DNA of 61,572 nucleotides from an uncultured Mycoplasmatota bacterium (GCA_900543675.1 UQRY01000006.1:1-61572), one strand, 5' to 3'; positions 17,129 through 25,292 are shown, counted from the stretch's first letter. Program-made: numbers and translations. The notes: generated from the letters alone by a model not told the origin.

Positions 17129-17131
17129 GCT
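17129..17131 (+). other. Right attachment core of the element
   Basis: The shared GCT lies in the context AATACAT-GCT-TCACTACC. On the minus strand the host codons GGT AGT GAA GC stop here and resume at 12175. Confidence 0.82.
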
Positions 17132-17418
17132 TCACTACCAGAAAAACCAATTTGAACATCTCCTGATAAGACGGCAGCTGTTACCTTATCGGCTCCAGGT
17201 GTCAACAATAACTCAATCTCTAATCCTTCTTCTTCAAAAAAACCTTGACTGATCGCTGCATATTGTGGAGCATAGAAAATCGTATGCGCAACTTCCGCCA
17301 CCGTGATTTTTTCCAAAGAAGAATCTTTTTCCTCATTCTTATTTAAGTCTAAAAAGAACAAACTAGCAAGCGCAAGAACTATAATAAAAATGAGTAAAAC
17401 ATATAAAAATTTTCTCAT
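17129..17418 (-). pseudogene. N-terminal part of interrupted ABC substrate-binding protein gene
   Basis: This is the first 96 codons of the solute-binding protein. There is an N-terminal hydrophobic segment (LYVLLIFIIVLALASLFFL) without an obvious lipobox cysteine, then the family-typical TVAEVAHTIFYAPQYAA, GFFEEEGLEIEL and SGDVQIGFSGSEA. After the junction the frame runs CI and stops in element DNA (stop at 17119). An AGGAGG ribosome site and a minus-strand TATAAT (17439-17444) lie upstream, so the fragment is still expressed in principle. Its other 234 codons are at 11473-12175. Confidence 0.92.
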
Positions 17419-17533
17419 ATTTCCTCCTTTACTAATGTATTATATGAAAAAAATAAACAAGTGCTATTGAAATAACCAAAAGGAAAAAAGAAAATAAACC
17501 ACAAACATTGAAGCCTAAAACCGCTTACTTATG

Positions 17534-17542
17534 TGGTATAAT
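17534..17542 (+). promoter_or_regulatory. Extended -10 promoter of the 17651 gene
   Basis: TG-G-TATAAT at 17534-17542. No good -35 at 17-bp spacing. Confidence 0.6.
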
Positions 17543-17650
17543 ATAAATAGAAAAACTAGGACAAGACTCATTTTATGAATTGGAAACTAGCTACGAAAGA
17601 AGCAAAAAAATAGGATAATCATATAAATAAGTAAGAGGAGAAGATGTAAC

Positions 17651-18442
17651 ATGGGGCATATACTAAAAATTTGTACTTTTAATGTTAGAAATGATAACTT
17701 AATACCGGATTTAACCACAGAAATGATCAGAGCTAACTATCATAAATTACTAGTAAGTTACGGTATAGATATCTTATGTACCCAAGAACTAATCGAAAGT
17801 ACCATGAAAATCATAAGAGAATATTTCCCAAAACATCATATTTTAGGAGATTACCGTTATGGAAAAGGAAGATTAGTAAAGAAGATAAAAACCTTGAAAA
17901 AATATAACGAAGCTAACGCCATCATTACTCCTTTTTCAGTGATAAATACGAAGACCTATTCCTTACCTTGGATACCACGAAGTATGAAAGAAATCTATAA
18001 TGGGATATTCAAATATCGTTCATTAACTCCTAGAATTATCACACTTTCTAATCTTAAAGTTCCCCAAGAAATTGTAGTCGTAAATACTCACTTAGATTGT
18101 CATATTGAGAGTATTAAAAATATTCAATTAAAAAAGGTAGAAAAGATTCTGAAAAAACAAACTAACCCTATCATTTTAACGGGAGATTTCAACACAGATA
18201 AAGATGATCCTATTTTTACTCGTTTCATCGCTATGTTAAATCAATTAGGGTTAAAAAGAGTAGAATATGATCAAAAGACATTTGCTAAGTCTAAGAAAGA
18301 GGCAGCAATCGATCATATTTTTATTCCTAACTCTTGGAAAATAAGAAAAATTGAAGCAATTAAGGATCGAGAACTAGAACACTATAGTGATCATTATCCT
18401 ATTTATGTAGAAGTAGAAATACCAGAAGAAGAAAAGAACTAG
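17651..18442 (+). CDS. Endonuclease/exonuclease/phosphatase (EEP) family protein
   Basis: This 263-residue protein has the DNase I-like metal-dependent hydrolase fold. The motifs in order are CTFNVRNDN (Asn of the N-terminal motif), ILCTQELIE (catalytic Glu), VVNTHLDCH (His-Asp), LTGDFNTDKDD, IDHIFIP and YSDHYPIYVEVEI (terminal Asp-His). All catalytic positions are present, so it is probably active. The substrate may be DNA, RNA or a phosphodiester-containing lipid, and the sequence does not tell which. No signal peptide is seen, suggesting a cytoplasmic enzyme. AAGAGGAG precedes ATG 17651. It is monocistronic between the interrupted transporter and ftsY. Confidence 0.88.
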   Translation: MGHILKICTFNVRNDNLIPDLTTEMIRANYHKLLVSYGIDILCTQELIESTMKIIREYFPKHHILGDYRYGKGRLVKKIKTLKKYNEANAIITPFSVINTKTYSLPWIPRSMKEIYNGIFKYRSLTPRIITLSNLKVPQEIVVVNTHLDCHIESIKNIQLKKVEKILKKQTNPIILTGDFNTDKDDPIFTRFIAMLNQLGLKRVEYDQKTFAKSKKEAAIDHIFIPNSWKIRKIEAIKDRELEHYSDHYPIYVEVEIPEEEKN

Positions 18443-18496
18443 AAGGTTTTAGAAAAGATAATTTTCTTTCTAACTATAGTAAAATAAAATAAAGTT

Positions 18497-18505
18497 TGTT
18501 ATAAT
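18497..18505 (+). promoter_or_regulatory. Extended -10 promoter of ftsY
   Basis: TG-T-TATAAT at 18497-18505, about 36 bp before the ftsY start. AGGAGG lies just upstream of the ATG. Confidence 0.65.
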
Positions 18506-18540
18506 GAAGTAAATAAAAATCAGCATCAACAGGAGGAAAT

Positions 18541-19737
18541 ATGGGACTATTTAGTAAAATTAAAAGTATGTTTAAAGGGGAAAGTAAACCCCAAGAAAAA
18601 GAGATCGAAAAAGTAGAAAAAGTAATTGAAGAGGAAGAAGTTGAGGAACAGAGAGTAGAAACAAAAGAACAGCCTTCAGTTAAAGAAGTAGAACATAAAA
18701 AAGAAGTATCTTCGGAAAAAGAAACAAAAAAAGAAATATCTTCAGAAAAACAAATAAAAAAAGAGCCAGAAATAAAAGAAGACACGACAACTAGTGAAGT
18801 GCCAACCAAAAAGGCAAATAAAGTATACGAAAAAGGATTAACGAAAAGTCGAAAAGGATTTGTTTCTAATCTAATCAATTTAACTTCCAAGTATCATAGA
18901 ATCAATGAAGAGTATTTTGAAGAATTAGAAGAGATTCTTATTATGGCCGATATTGGAGTAAATACGGTTATGGAATTCATGGATCGCTTAAGAAGTAGAG
19001 TGCAAAAAGAAAAAATTGAAGATCCAGAAGCATTAAAAGAAATTATTGTCGATGAATTATTTATCATTTATGTAGATGACAATATCTTAACCAATAAAAT
19101 TAATTATAACCCAGATGGACCTACAGTATTATTATTTATTGGTGTAAATGGAGTAGGAAAGACAACGACGATTGGAAAACTAGCTTGGAAATTAAAAGAA
19201 GAAGGGAAAAAAGTATTACTAGTAGCTGGAGATACTTTCCGTGCAGGAGCGACCAAACAGTTAGAAGAGTGGAGTGAAAAAGTTGGGGTATCTTTTATTG
19301 GTAAAGCTGAAGGTGCTGACCCCGCATCTGTAGTTTACGACGGTTTAGAAAAAGCGAAACAAGAAAATTACGATGTGGTTATGATCGATACAGCGGGACG
19401 ACTTCAAAATAAAATCAATTTGATGAGAGAATTAGAAAAAATTAATCGGGTTATTCAAAATGCTATACCTGGTGCTCCACATGAGACACTATTAATTATT
19501 GATGCTACGACAGGACAAAACGGAATCAGTCAAGCCAAAAGTTTTCAAGAAATTACCAATATTACTGGCATTGTGTTAACTAAATTGGATGGTACCGCAA
19601 AAGGAGGAATTGTCTTAGCGATCAAAGAAGAGGTAAATATACCAGTCAAATATATTGGTTTAGGAGAAACCAAAGAAGATCTTCAACCATTTGATATCGA
19701 ACAATATATTTATGGCTTATTTAAAGATATGATGTAG
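18541..19737 (+). CDS. ftsY: Signal recognition particle receptor FtsY
   Basis: This is the SRP receptor GTPase that docks ribosome-SRP complexes at the membrane. It has a long acidic, Glu/Lys-rich A domain (about residues 12-95), then an NG domain with G1 GVNGVGKTTT (near 201), DTFRAGATKQL, DTAGR (near 283) and TKLDGTAKGG (near 347). The C-terminal GLGETKEDLQPFD is diagnostic of FtsY rather than Ffh. 398 aa. It is followed 8 bp later by ylxM and then a HerA-like ATPase, with ffh transcribed separately after a terminator. Confidence 0.97.
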   Translation: MGLFSKIKSMFKGESKPQEKEIEKVEKVIEEEEVEEQRVETKEQPSVKEVEHKKEVSSEKETKKEISSEKQIKKEPEIKEDTTTSEVPTKKANKVYEKGLTKSRKGFVSNLINLTSKYHRINEEYFEELEEILIMADIGVNTVMEFMDRLRSRVQKEKIEDPEALKEIIVDELFIIYVDDNILTNKINYNPDGPTVLLFIGVNGVGKTTTIGKLAWKLKEEGKKVLLVAGDTFRAGATKQLEEWSEKVGVSFIGKAEGADPASVVYDGLEKAKQENYDVVMIDTAGRLQNKINLMRELEKINRVIQNAIPGAPHETLLIIDATTGQNGISQAKSFQEITNITGIVLTKLDGTAKGGIVLAIKEEVNIPVKYIGLGETKEDLQPFDIEQYIYGLFKDMM

Positions 19738-19745
19738 GAGTAAAT

Positions 19746-20036
19746 ATGGATAAGAAAATATATTTAAACAATCTATATGATTATTATGGGGGCTTATTTA
19801 CCGATAAACAACAAGAGTATTTTGAAGCATACTACTTTGACGATTTATCCCTAAGTGAAATTGCTGAAAACAACGGAGTAAGTAGAAATGCCGTTCATGG
19901 ACAAATAAAAATTGTAGAAGAAAAATTACTATTTTATGAAGAAAAATTAAAATTATATGAAAAATCATTGAAAATAAAAACACTAATCCAAGATTTAGAT
20001 GACGAAAAAAGAAATCAAATAGAAGAATTAATATAA
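19746..20036 (+). CDS. ylxM: YlxM-family HTH protein, SRP-associated
   Basis: This is a 96-residue sigma-70-region-4-like helix-turn-helix protein (DLSLSEIAENNGVSRNAVHGQIK) with a C-terminal coiled coil. YlxM family members are encoded with ffh or ftsY across Bacillota and have been linked to SRP function. The N-terminal LNNLYDYYGGLFTDKQQEYF is the family hallmark. AGGAG lies at the end of ftsY and 6 nt before the ATG, so translation follows that of ftsY closely. Here a HerA-like gene separates it from ffh, which normally follows. Confidence 0.92.
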   Translation: MDKKIYLNNLYDYYGGLFTDKQQEYFEAYYFDDLSLSEIAENNGVSRNAVHGQIKIVEEKLLFYEEKLKLYEKSLKIKTLIQDLDDEKRNQIEELI

Positions 20037-20061
20037 TATAGAGAAAGAAAAGGGGTACCTT

Positions 20062-21816
20062 ATGTTTGATAAAATTATTTTTATTGGAGAACAAGATGCA
20101 CATATTAAATTAGTGGATGAAGTTAAAGTAGAAACCGATATCATGAACATGCCATTAGTATTAGAGGATCCAGAAAAATCGATACTGGCTGAAGTAAAAG
20201 ATTTACAAGATGGCGCTGTAAAAGTAAGACTATTAGGAGAAATAAAAAATGGTAAGTTCATTGGAGGTGTTCTTAGAAAACCTAGTTTAAATGCCAATAT
20301 TCGGGCACTAGATGTTAATGAGTTTACCTTAATTGTAGGAGAAGAGAAAGTAGGGGCCTTAGAATTAGGCATTAGTCCATTCTATGCTGGTAAAAAAATC
20401 TATGCCGATATGAATGAGTTATTCAGTAATCATATGTGTATTTTTGGTAATACTGGTAGTGGTAAAAGTTGTGGTGTCGCTAGAATAATACAAAATATAT
20501 TTACCAATCCGAATTTTGTTCCATATCGCTCTAACTTCTTAATTTTTGATTCATCAGGCGAATACTATACGGCTTTTCAAAACTTAAATCAAATCAATCC
20601 CAATTACCATTATCGATTCTTAACAACCAATGCGAATAGTGTTCATCATGGCGAAATTCTTCGTATTCCTTTATGGCTATTAAATATAGAAGATATGGCT
20701 TTACTTTTGTCCGCAACGACACATACTCAAATTTCCATTATCGAGAAAATGATGAAATTAGTCCGTATTTTTTCTCAATCAGATGCCATAGCCATTCGTT
20801 ATAAAAATCATTTAATTGCGAGTGCGATTATGACGATTATATATTCTAATCAGGGATCTGCTAGTAAAAGAGACGAGATTTTCTCTATCTTTAATACTTG
20901 TTCCACAAACGAATTCAACTTAAACGCAGTAGTTCAAGGAATTGGGTATACTAGAAAATTACATGAATGTTTCTTAATCGATTCTACTGACCAATTTTCA
21001 GAACGTGTACTATTAACAGAATACGTTAATAAGTTTATCGATCCAGAACTAAATAAGTTTGAACCAGACAAATTACATTATTTTACTTTGTCTGATCTAG
21101 AGAAAGCCCTAAACTTTACGCTAATTAGTGAAGGATGGCTAAGAAATGAAAATGTTTATGCCGATGCGATTACGTTAAAAGTTAAACTTCACGATCTAGT
21201 CATCGGTAGTAATGCCAAGTTCTTCGATTATAAAGACTTTGTTAGAATCGATCAATATTTAGGTAGTTTAATCGTTCAAGATAATAAAAAATTTCAAATT
21301 ATTAACATCAACCTAGAAGATGTCGATGATGCGTTTGCTAAATCGATTGTTAAAATCTTTGCCCGCTTACTAATGGATTTCTCTAAAAAGATAGAACGAG
21401 GAAGTATGCCGTTTAATATTCTTTTAGAAGAAGCACACCGTTATGTAAAAAAAGATCAAGATGAATTCTTGTTCGGCTACAATATTTTTGATCGAATTGC
21501 GAAAGAAGGAAGAAAATACGGAATTATCATTTCTTTAATTTCTCAAAGACCAGTTGATATTAGTGAAACGGTAATTTCACAATGTTCTAACTTCTTGATC
21601 TTTAAAATGAGTCACCCACGTGATATCGAATACATTACGAAGATGATTCCAAACATTACCGAAGATACTATCGAAAAACAAAAGTCATTACAAGTAGGAA
21701 ACTGCTTAGGATTTGGTTCAGGATTTAAGATCCCACTAATTATTCAATTAGATATGCCAAACCCAATGCCACAAAGTAGTAGTTGTGATGTAGTTACTCG
21801 TTGGACAAATAGATAA
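20062..21816 (+). CDS. HerA-like ATPase (DUF87/HerA-FtsK superfamily)
   Basis: This 584-residue AAA-like motor ATPase has an N-terminal beta-rich domain (about 1-110, like a HAS barrel). It has Walker A GNTGSGKSCGVA (near residue 129), Walker B FNILLEEAHRYV (near 451), and ISLISQRPVDIS (near 494) followed by SQCSNFLIFKMSHPRD with the arginine-finger region. This is the HerA family layout: hexameric DNA translocases used with NurA in archaeal end resection, and with SIR2 or other effectors in bacterial defence. No NurA or effector gene is adjacent. It is joined to ftsY-ylxM (26 bp spacing) and ends at a terminator. Its role in this organism is unknown. Confidence 0.88.
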   Translation: MFDKIIFIGEQDAHIKLVDEVKVETDIMNMPLVLEDPEKSILAEVKDLQDGAVKVRLLGEIKNGKFIGGVLRKPSLNANIRALDVNEFTLIVGEEKVGALELGISPFYAGKKIYADMNELFSNHMCIFGNTGSGKSCGVARIIQNIFTNPNFVPYRSNFLIFDSSGEYYTAFQNLNQINPNYHYRFLTTNANSVHHGEILRIPLWLLNIEDMALLLSATTHTQISIIEKMMKLVRIFSQSDAIAIRYKNHLIASAIMTIIYSNQGSASKRDEIFSIFNTCSTNEFNLNAVVQGIGYTRKLHECFLIDSTDQFSERVLLTEYVNKFIDPELNKFEPDKLHYFTLSDLEKALNFTLISEGWLRNENVYADAITLKVKLHDLVIGSNAKFFDYKDFVRIDQYLGSLIVQDNKKFQIININLEDVDDAFAKSIVKIFARLLMDFSKKIERGSMPFNILLEEAHRYVKKDQDEFLFGYNIFDRIAKEGRKYGIIISLISQRPVDISETVISQCSNFLIFKMSHPRDIEYITKMIPNITEDTIEKQKSLQVGNCLGFGSGFKIPLIIQLDMPNPMPQSSSCDVVTRWTNR

Positions 21817-21846
21817 AAGTGTTACCTCGGTGTAGCGCTTTTTCTT
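21815..21846 (+). terminator. Terminator after the ftsY-ylxM-herA unit
   Basis: AAAAGTGTTAC pairs with GTAGCGCTTTT (two G-T pairs) around a 6-nt loop, followed by a T run. The last codon of the ATPase gene lies just before the stem. Confidence 0.78.
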
Positions 21847-21916
21847 TATCTTACGGGAATATCTAGTCATTTAGAAAAATTTACGTTATAATATAAATGC
21901 TTAAGGAGGAGATAAA

Positions 21917-23224
21917 ATGTTTGAGACTTTAGGAGATAGATTACAAAATGCTCTCCATAAAATAAAAGGATATGGAAAAATTACCGAAGATAATATCAGT
22001 GATATGATGAGAGAAATCCGTCTTGCTTTACTAGAAGCGGATGTTAATTATAAAGTGGTAAAAGAATTCACCAACAATGTAAAAGAAAAAGCGTTAGGGG
22101 AAGAAGTAAAAAAAAGTATCAAACCAGGCGATTTGTTTGTTAAAATTGTAAAAGATGAACTTACTGAATTATTAGGTGGCAATGTTGAAGAATTAAATGT
22201 CAAAGGGAACCCGGCAATTTTAATGTTAGTTGGTTTGCAAGGTAGTGGTAAAACAACTACGCTCGGTAAGTTAGCTAGTTTCTTACGAAAAAAACACGCC
22301 AAAAAACCTTTATTAGTAGCGGGAGATGTTTACCGACCTGCTGCGATTGACCAATTAAAACAGATTGGTAAAGAGTTAAATATCGAAGTGTATGAAGAAG
22401 GAAAGAAAGATCCGGTTGAAATTGCTGAGAATGCTCTTAATTACGCTAAAGAAAACCATTTTGATTATGTTCTAATCGATACAGCGGGACGACTTCATAT
22501 CGATGAAGAATTAATGGACGAATTAAAACAGTTAAATGAAAGCATTCATCCTCAAGAAATTCTATTAGTAATTGATTCCATGATGGGACAAGATGCCATC
22601 AATGTCATCGAAGGCTTTAACGAGAATTTACCATTAACCGGCGTAGTATTAACCAAATTAGATGGAGATACTAGAGGTGGTGTTGCCTTATCTGTTAGAC
22701 ATTTGACTAATGTACCAATTAAGTTTATCGGCATCAGCGAAAAAATGGATGGTTTAGATAAATTTGATCCTGAACGTATGGCTGGACGTATTCTAGGTAT
22801 GGGAGATATTATTTCCTTAGTAGAAAAAGCAACGGAAGAAATCGATGAAGAAGAAGCCATGTCAGCCGCTAAGAAAATGCAATCAGGAAAATTTGATTTA
22901 GAAGACTTCTTAAAACAAATGAAACAGATTAAAAAATTAGGTCCACTAGAAAATTTAATTAAACTATTACCTGGAGCGAAAAAAATGGGCTTAAATAATA
23001 TCAATATTGATCCTAAACAAATGGCACACGTTGAAGCAATTATCCTATCGATGACACCTTTAGAAAGAAGAAAACCAGAAATCATTAAAGCTAGTCGTAA
23101 GAGTCGAATTGCTAAAGGATGTGGTTTATCTGTACAGGAAGTAAATAAATTATTAACTCAATTTGAACAGATGAAAAAAATGATGAAGCAAATGACGAAT
23201 GGTAATATGAAACTACCATTTTAA
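21917..23224 (+). CDS. ffh: Signal recognition particle protein Ffh
   Basis: This is the SRP54 GTPase that binds signal peptides and 4.5S RNA. The N domain is followed by the G domain (GLQGSGKTTTLGKLA near 106; DVYRPAAIDQL; DTAGRLH; TKLDGDTRGG). The methionine-rich M domain ends KKMMKQMTNG and includes SRKSRIAKGCG, the RNA-binding stretch. 435 aa. It has a TATAAT at 21887-21892 and AAGGAGG before the ATG, so it is transcribed separately from ftsY. The SRP RNA gene is not in this window as far as I can see. Confidence 0.97.
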   Translation: MFETLGDRLQNALHKIKGYGKITEDNISDMMREIRLALLEADVNYKVVKEFTNNVKEKALGEEVKKSIKPGDLFVKIVKDELTELLGGNVEELNVKGNPAILMLVGLQGSGKTTTLGKLASFLRKKHAKKPLLVAGDVYRPAAIDQLKQIGKELNIEVYEEGKKDPVEIAENALNYAKENHFDYVLIDTAGRLHIDEELMDELKQLNESIHPQEILLVIDSMMGQDAINVIEGFNENLPLTGVVLTKLDGDTRGGVALSVRHLTNVPIKFIGISEKMDGLDKFDPERMAGRILGMGDIISLVEKATEEIDEEEAMSAAKKMQSGKFDLEDFLKQMKQIKKLGPLENLIKLLPGAKKMGLNNINIDPKQMAHVEAIILSMTPLERRKPEIIKASRKSRIAKGCGLSVQEVNKLLTQFEQMKKMMKQMTNGNMKLPF

Positions 23225-23304
23225 AAAATAAGAAGAATATGGGCGAAGAAATTAGTAACGTTTCCACTATCTGAATATGATAAACTAGATAGGAGGAAAA
23301 AATA

Positions 23305-23652
23305 ATGTTTAGAAATTGTTGTTATGATAGACAAAATACGGTAAATAACGAATTCAATGCGGAAAATATGGCTGTCGATTTAGATATCGATATCAATAGC
23401 AATCAAATGGCACCTGCTATGAATATGGCAAATAATACCATGATGGGTGGTATGGCCAGACCAATCATTGAACCAATGCAAGAAAGAGTAGTTAACCGTA
23501 CATTTGTCCATCAAGTTCCACACGTTTGTCCAATGCGTACTAGAGTAATAAATCATCATGTTTTCAAACATACTTATCAGCCATCATACTCATGCTGTGA
23601 AGAAAACGTATGTAGTGAAGTACAATGTGGCTCTTGTTGTAATTTCAGATAA
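23305..23652 (+). CDS. CotD-like spore coat protein
   Basis: This 115-residue protein is rich in Cys, His, Met and Asn. The C-terminal half has the pattern of the CotD family (spore inner/outer coat): FVHQVPHVCPMRTRVINHH, then FKHTYQPS, ending with clustered cysteines (CGSCCNF). In CotD the matching core is VPHIHP...TTNVNH followed by a His-rich segment. The N-terminal half is Met/Asn-rich and not family-typical. It has AGGAGG and its own terminator directly after the stop. A coat role implies a sporulating host or ancestor. Assignment rests on motif resemblance. Confidence 0.7.
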   Translation: MFRNCCYDRQNTVNNEFNAENMAVDLDIDINSNQMAPAMNMANNTMMGGMARPIIEPMQERVVNRTFVHQVPHVCPMRTRVINHHVFKHTYQPSYSCCEENVCSEVQCGSCCNFR

Positions 23653-23671
23653 AAGTCGAAAGACTTTTTTC
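23651..23671 (+). terminator. Intrinsic terminator
   Basis: AAAAGTC-GAAA-GACTTTTTT starts at the stop codon of the CotD-like gene. Confidence 0.88.
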
Positions 23672-23846
23672 TTTTGCGAAGAAATAAAGCTAGTAAGAAT
23701 CCAAAAAAAGAAAGGACTTAGTTTTTACTATGTTTTAATTGGTTGTAAAACTCCGTTTCTTGGTGTCAATTTTTGTATAATTTATGTAAATCACTTGTAT
23801 TATCACGAGAATAATTTTATGATAACTGTATAGGGAAGGTGATACA

Positions 23847-24047
23847 GTGATCTATCCATCTATTGATAAAATACTAAATACAATCGGTTCCAAATATTTG
23901 TTAGTTCATATTATCAGTAAGAGAAGTAAGCAAATGGCTGCAACAGGTCATTACCAAATGCCAGAATATAAGTACAACTCAAAAAAGAATTTGGGAAGGG
24001 CACTAGAAGAGATAGCGGAAAATTTAATTATTGTCAAGAAGGGTTAA
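23847..24047 (+). CDS. rpoZ: RNA polymerase omega subunit
   Basis: Omega (66 aa) stabilises the beta' subunit of RNA polymerase. It has the conserved order PSIDKILN, SKYLLVHIISKRSKQM and the ALEEIAENLI helix. The start is GTG 23847, preceded by GGAAGGTGATACA. There is no in-frame ATG at a better position. Omega is often encoded beside gmk or dapB-type genes, but here it stands alone between a coat-like gene and recX. The stop codon lies in the stem of the following terminator. A TATAAT at 23776-23781 may be its promoter. Confidence 0.9.
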   Translation: MIYPSIDKILNTIGSKYLLVHIISKRSKQMAATGHYQMPEYKYNSKKNLGRALEEIAENLIIVKKG

Positions 24048-24062
24048 GAGATTAACCTTTTT
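24039..24062 (+). terminator. Intrinsic terminator after rpoZ
   Basis: GGTTAA-GAGA-TTAACC followed by TTTTTG. The rpoZ stop codon is inside the left arm and the recX -10 follows within 10 bp. Confidence 0.75.
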
Positions 24063-24065
24063 GCA

Positions 24066-24074
24066 TGGTATAAT
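24066..24074 (+). promoter_or_regulatory. Extended -10 promoter of recX
   Basis: TG-G-TATAAT at 24066-24074, 26 bp before the recX ATG, directly after the rpoZ terminator. Confidence 0.66.
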
Positions 24075-24099
24075 ATTAGTATGGTGAAAAGGTGATAAC

Positions 24100-24843
24100 A
24101 TGAAAATCGTTCGTTTTAAGAAGCTAAAAGAAGGAATGGTAGAGTTTGTCCTAGAAAATGGAGAAGAGATTTTAGCCCATGAAGATTTAATTCTAAAATA
24201 CGAGTTATTAAGAAGCAAAGAAATCGATGCTAACCAACTAGAAAAAATCCAACAAGAAAATGAAATTTATCGATTATATACAGTTGCCTTAAGTTATATT
24301 AAAACAAAAATGCGAAGTAAAAAGGAAATTGCTACTTATCTAAGACAAAAACAAGCTGATTCAAAAAAAATAGATCAAGTCTTAGAAATTTTAAATCGCC
24401 AGGGGTATTTAAATGAAAATATTTATGCAGAAGCCTTTGTTCATGACCGAATGGTACTTACTATGGATGGTCCCAATAAAATAGCGTCTGACCTAAGAAA
24501 AAATGAAATTGATAACCAGGTAATTGAACAGGAATTATCTGTTTTTAACGAAGAAATAGAACGAGAAAAAATACAAAGTTATATCCAAAAACAGTTACGA
24601 ATGAATAAACGAAAAAGTAGTACAGCACTAAAACAGAAAATGAAAAGCGATCTAGAGAGATTAGGATATCATGCTTTTCTTTATCAAAGTGAAATTGCAA
24701 AAATAACGGTTGATGATGCGGACTTATATCAAGCAGAGTATCAAAAATTATATCAAAAACTAGGCAAAAAATATCAAGGTAAAGAATTAGAATGGCGCAT
24801 TAAACAAAAACTGTATCAAAAAGGGTTTCGCCAAGAAGAATAG
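24100..24843 (+). CDS. recX: Regulatory protein RecX
   Basis: RecX (247 aa) binds RecA filaments and limits recombination. The three-helix repeats are visible: ALSYIKTKMRSKKEIATYLRQK, then LEILNRQGYLNENIYAEAFVHD, and a C-terminal copy ending KLYQKGFRQEE. The N-terminal beta domain (VEFVLENGEEILAHEDLILKY) is typical of Bacillota RecX. AAAAGGTGAT precedes the ATG. It is monocistronic, with recA not in view. Confidence 0.9.
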   Translation: MKIVRFKKLKEGMVEFVLENGEEILAHEDLILKYELLRSKEIDANQLEKIQQENEIYRLYTVALSYIKTKMRSKKEIATYLRQKQADSKKIDQVLEILNRQGYLNENIYAEAFVHDRMVLTMDGPNKIASDLRKNEIDNQVIEQELSVFNEEIEREKIQSYIQKQLRMNKRKSSTALKQKMKSDLERLGYHAFLYQSEIAKITVDDADLYQAEYQKLYQKLGKKYQGKELEWRIKQKLYQKGFRQEE

Positions 24844-24870
24844 AAAATTTTGTAATTTTTTCAAAAAATA

Positions 24871-24899
24871 TTTACACTTTTCCTTCTGATGATTAGAAT
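24871..24899 (+). promoter_or_regulatory. Promoter of the XRE regulator gene
   Basis: -35 TTTACA (24871-24876), 17-bp spacer, -10 TAGAAT (24894-24899). The transcription start near 24906 rules out the TTG at 24900 as start codon. Confidence 0.74.
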
Positions 24900-24923
24900 T
24901 TGAGAAGAAGGGAAGTATCTAGT

Positions 24924-25229
24924 ATGGTAAATCGAGAATATATTGATCAATTAATGAGAGAAAGAAAAATAGCGGGTTATCCTCAATTAGCGAAAGCTTG
25001 TAATTTACACTATACGACATTACTATACATTTTTAAAGGGCATAATCCTGGTGTTGCGACTTTGAAAAGTATTGCCGATTATTTTGAGGTCAGTATCGAT
25101 AGCTTGCTTATTTCTTCATCCCCAACTTATCTTTATATAGTGACAAATAGTCGTAAGAGAAAAATCAAATTAAAAAGTTTAGAAAATAGTAAATATCTGA
25201 TGTTTTATTTCTTATGTCAAGAAGAATAA
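24924..25229 (+). CDS. XRE-family HTH transcriptional regulator
   Basis: This is a 101-residue protein with one Cro/C1-type helix-turn-helix (about residues 3-62; YPQLAKACNLHYTTLLYIF, then GVATLKSIADYFEVSIDSLL). A short basic tail follows (SRKRKIKLKSL). I use ATG 24924. The longer frame from TTG 24900 begins upstream of the predicted transcription start. The ribosome site (GAAGGGAAG) is weak and rather distant. It is unlinked to an operon, so its target may be its own promoter or a distant gene. Confidence 0.8.
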   Translation: MVNREYIDQLMRERKIAGYPQLAKACNLHYTTLLYIFKGHNPGVATLKSIADYFEVSIDSLLISSSPTYLYIVTNSRKRKIKLKSLENSKYLMFYFLCQEE

Positions 25230-25286
25230 ACACGTAATTTCACCAGAAAAAAGGCCCATTCGCTTTCTAAAAACTACTTCTTATAG

Positions 25287-25292
25287 TATAAT
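25287..25292 (+). promoter_or_regulatory. -10 box of the pcrA-ligA operon
   Basis: TATAAT at 25287-25292, followed by AAGGAG and the pcrA ATG at 25313. The -35 region is weak. Confidence 0.55.

Larger units (their letters stand above)
12176..17130. mobile_element. 4.95-kb large-serine-recombinase element inserted in a substrate-binding-protein gene
   Basis: The element lies between the two halves of the substrate-binding gene. Its contents, all on the plus strand and opposite to the host operon, are an XRE-ABC ATPase (12399), ABC-2 permease (13369), terminator, a small ORF (15154) and a large serine recombinase (15410) ending 34 bp from the right junction. GCT is shared at both ends (12176-12178 and 17129-17131). 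No replication, conjugation or phage structural genes are present. The small core, the recombinase next to one end and the exact restoration of the frame all fit recombinase-mediated site-specific integration. There are no terminal inverted repeats of the DDE-transposon kind. Confidence 0.92.

Noticed and set aside
17419..17650. TPP riboswitch upstream of the importer, which would have identified a thiamine-precursor substrate
   Set aside because: I looked on the minus strand for the CTGAGA and ACCTGATCTGG-type conserved blocks and found none, so the substrate stays open.
20062..21816. HerA-type anti-phage defence system
   Set aside because: No SIR2, NurA, DUF4297 or other effector gene lies next to it, and its neighbours are core SRP genes.
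23558..23833. 91-codon plus-strand frame over the end of the CotD-like gene
   Set aside because: It starts inside the coding region, crosses a clear terminator, has no ribosome site, and its translation has no recognisable features.
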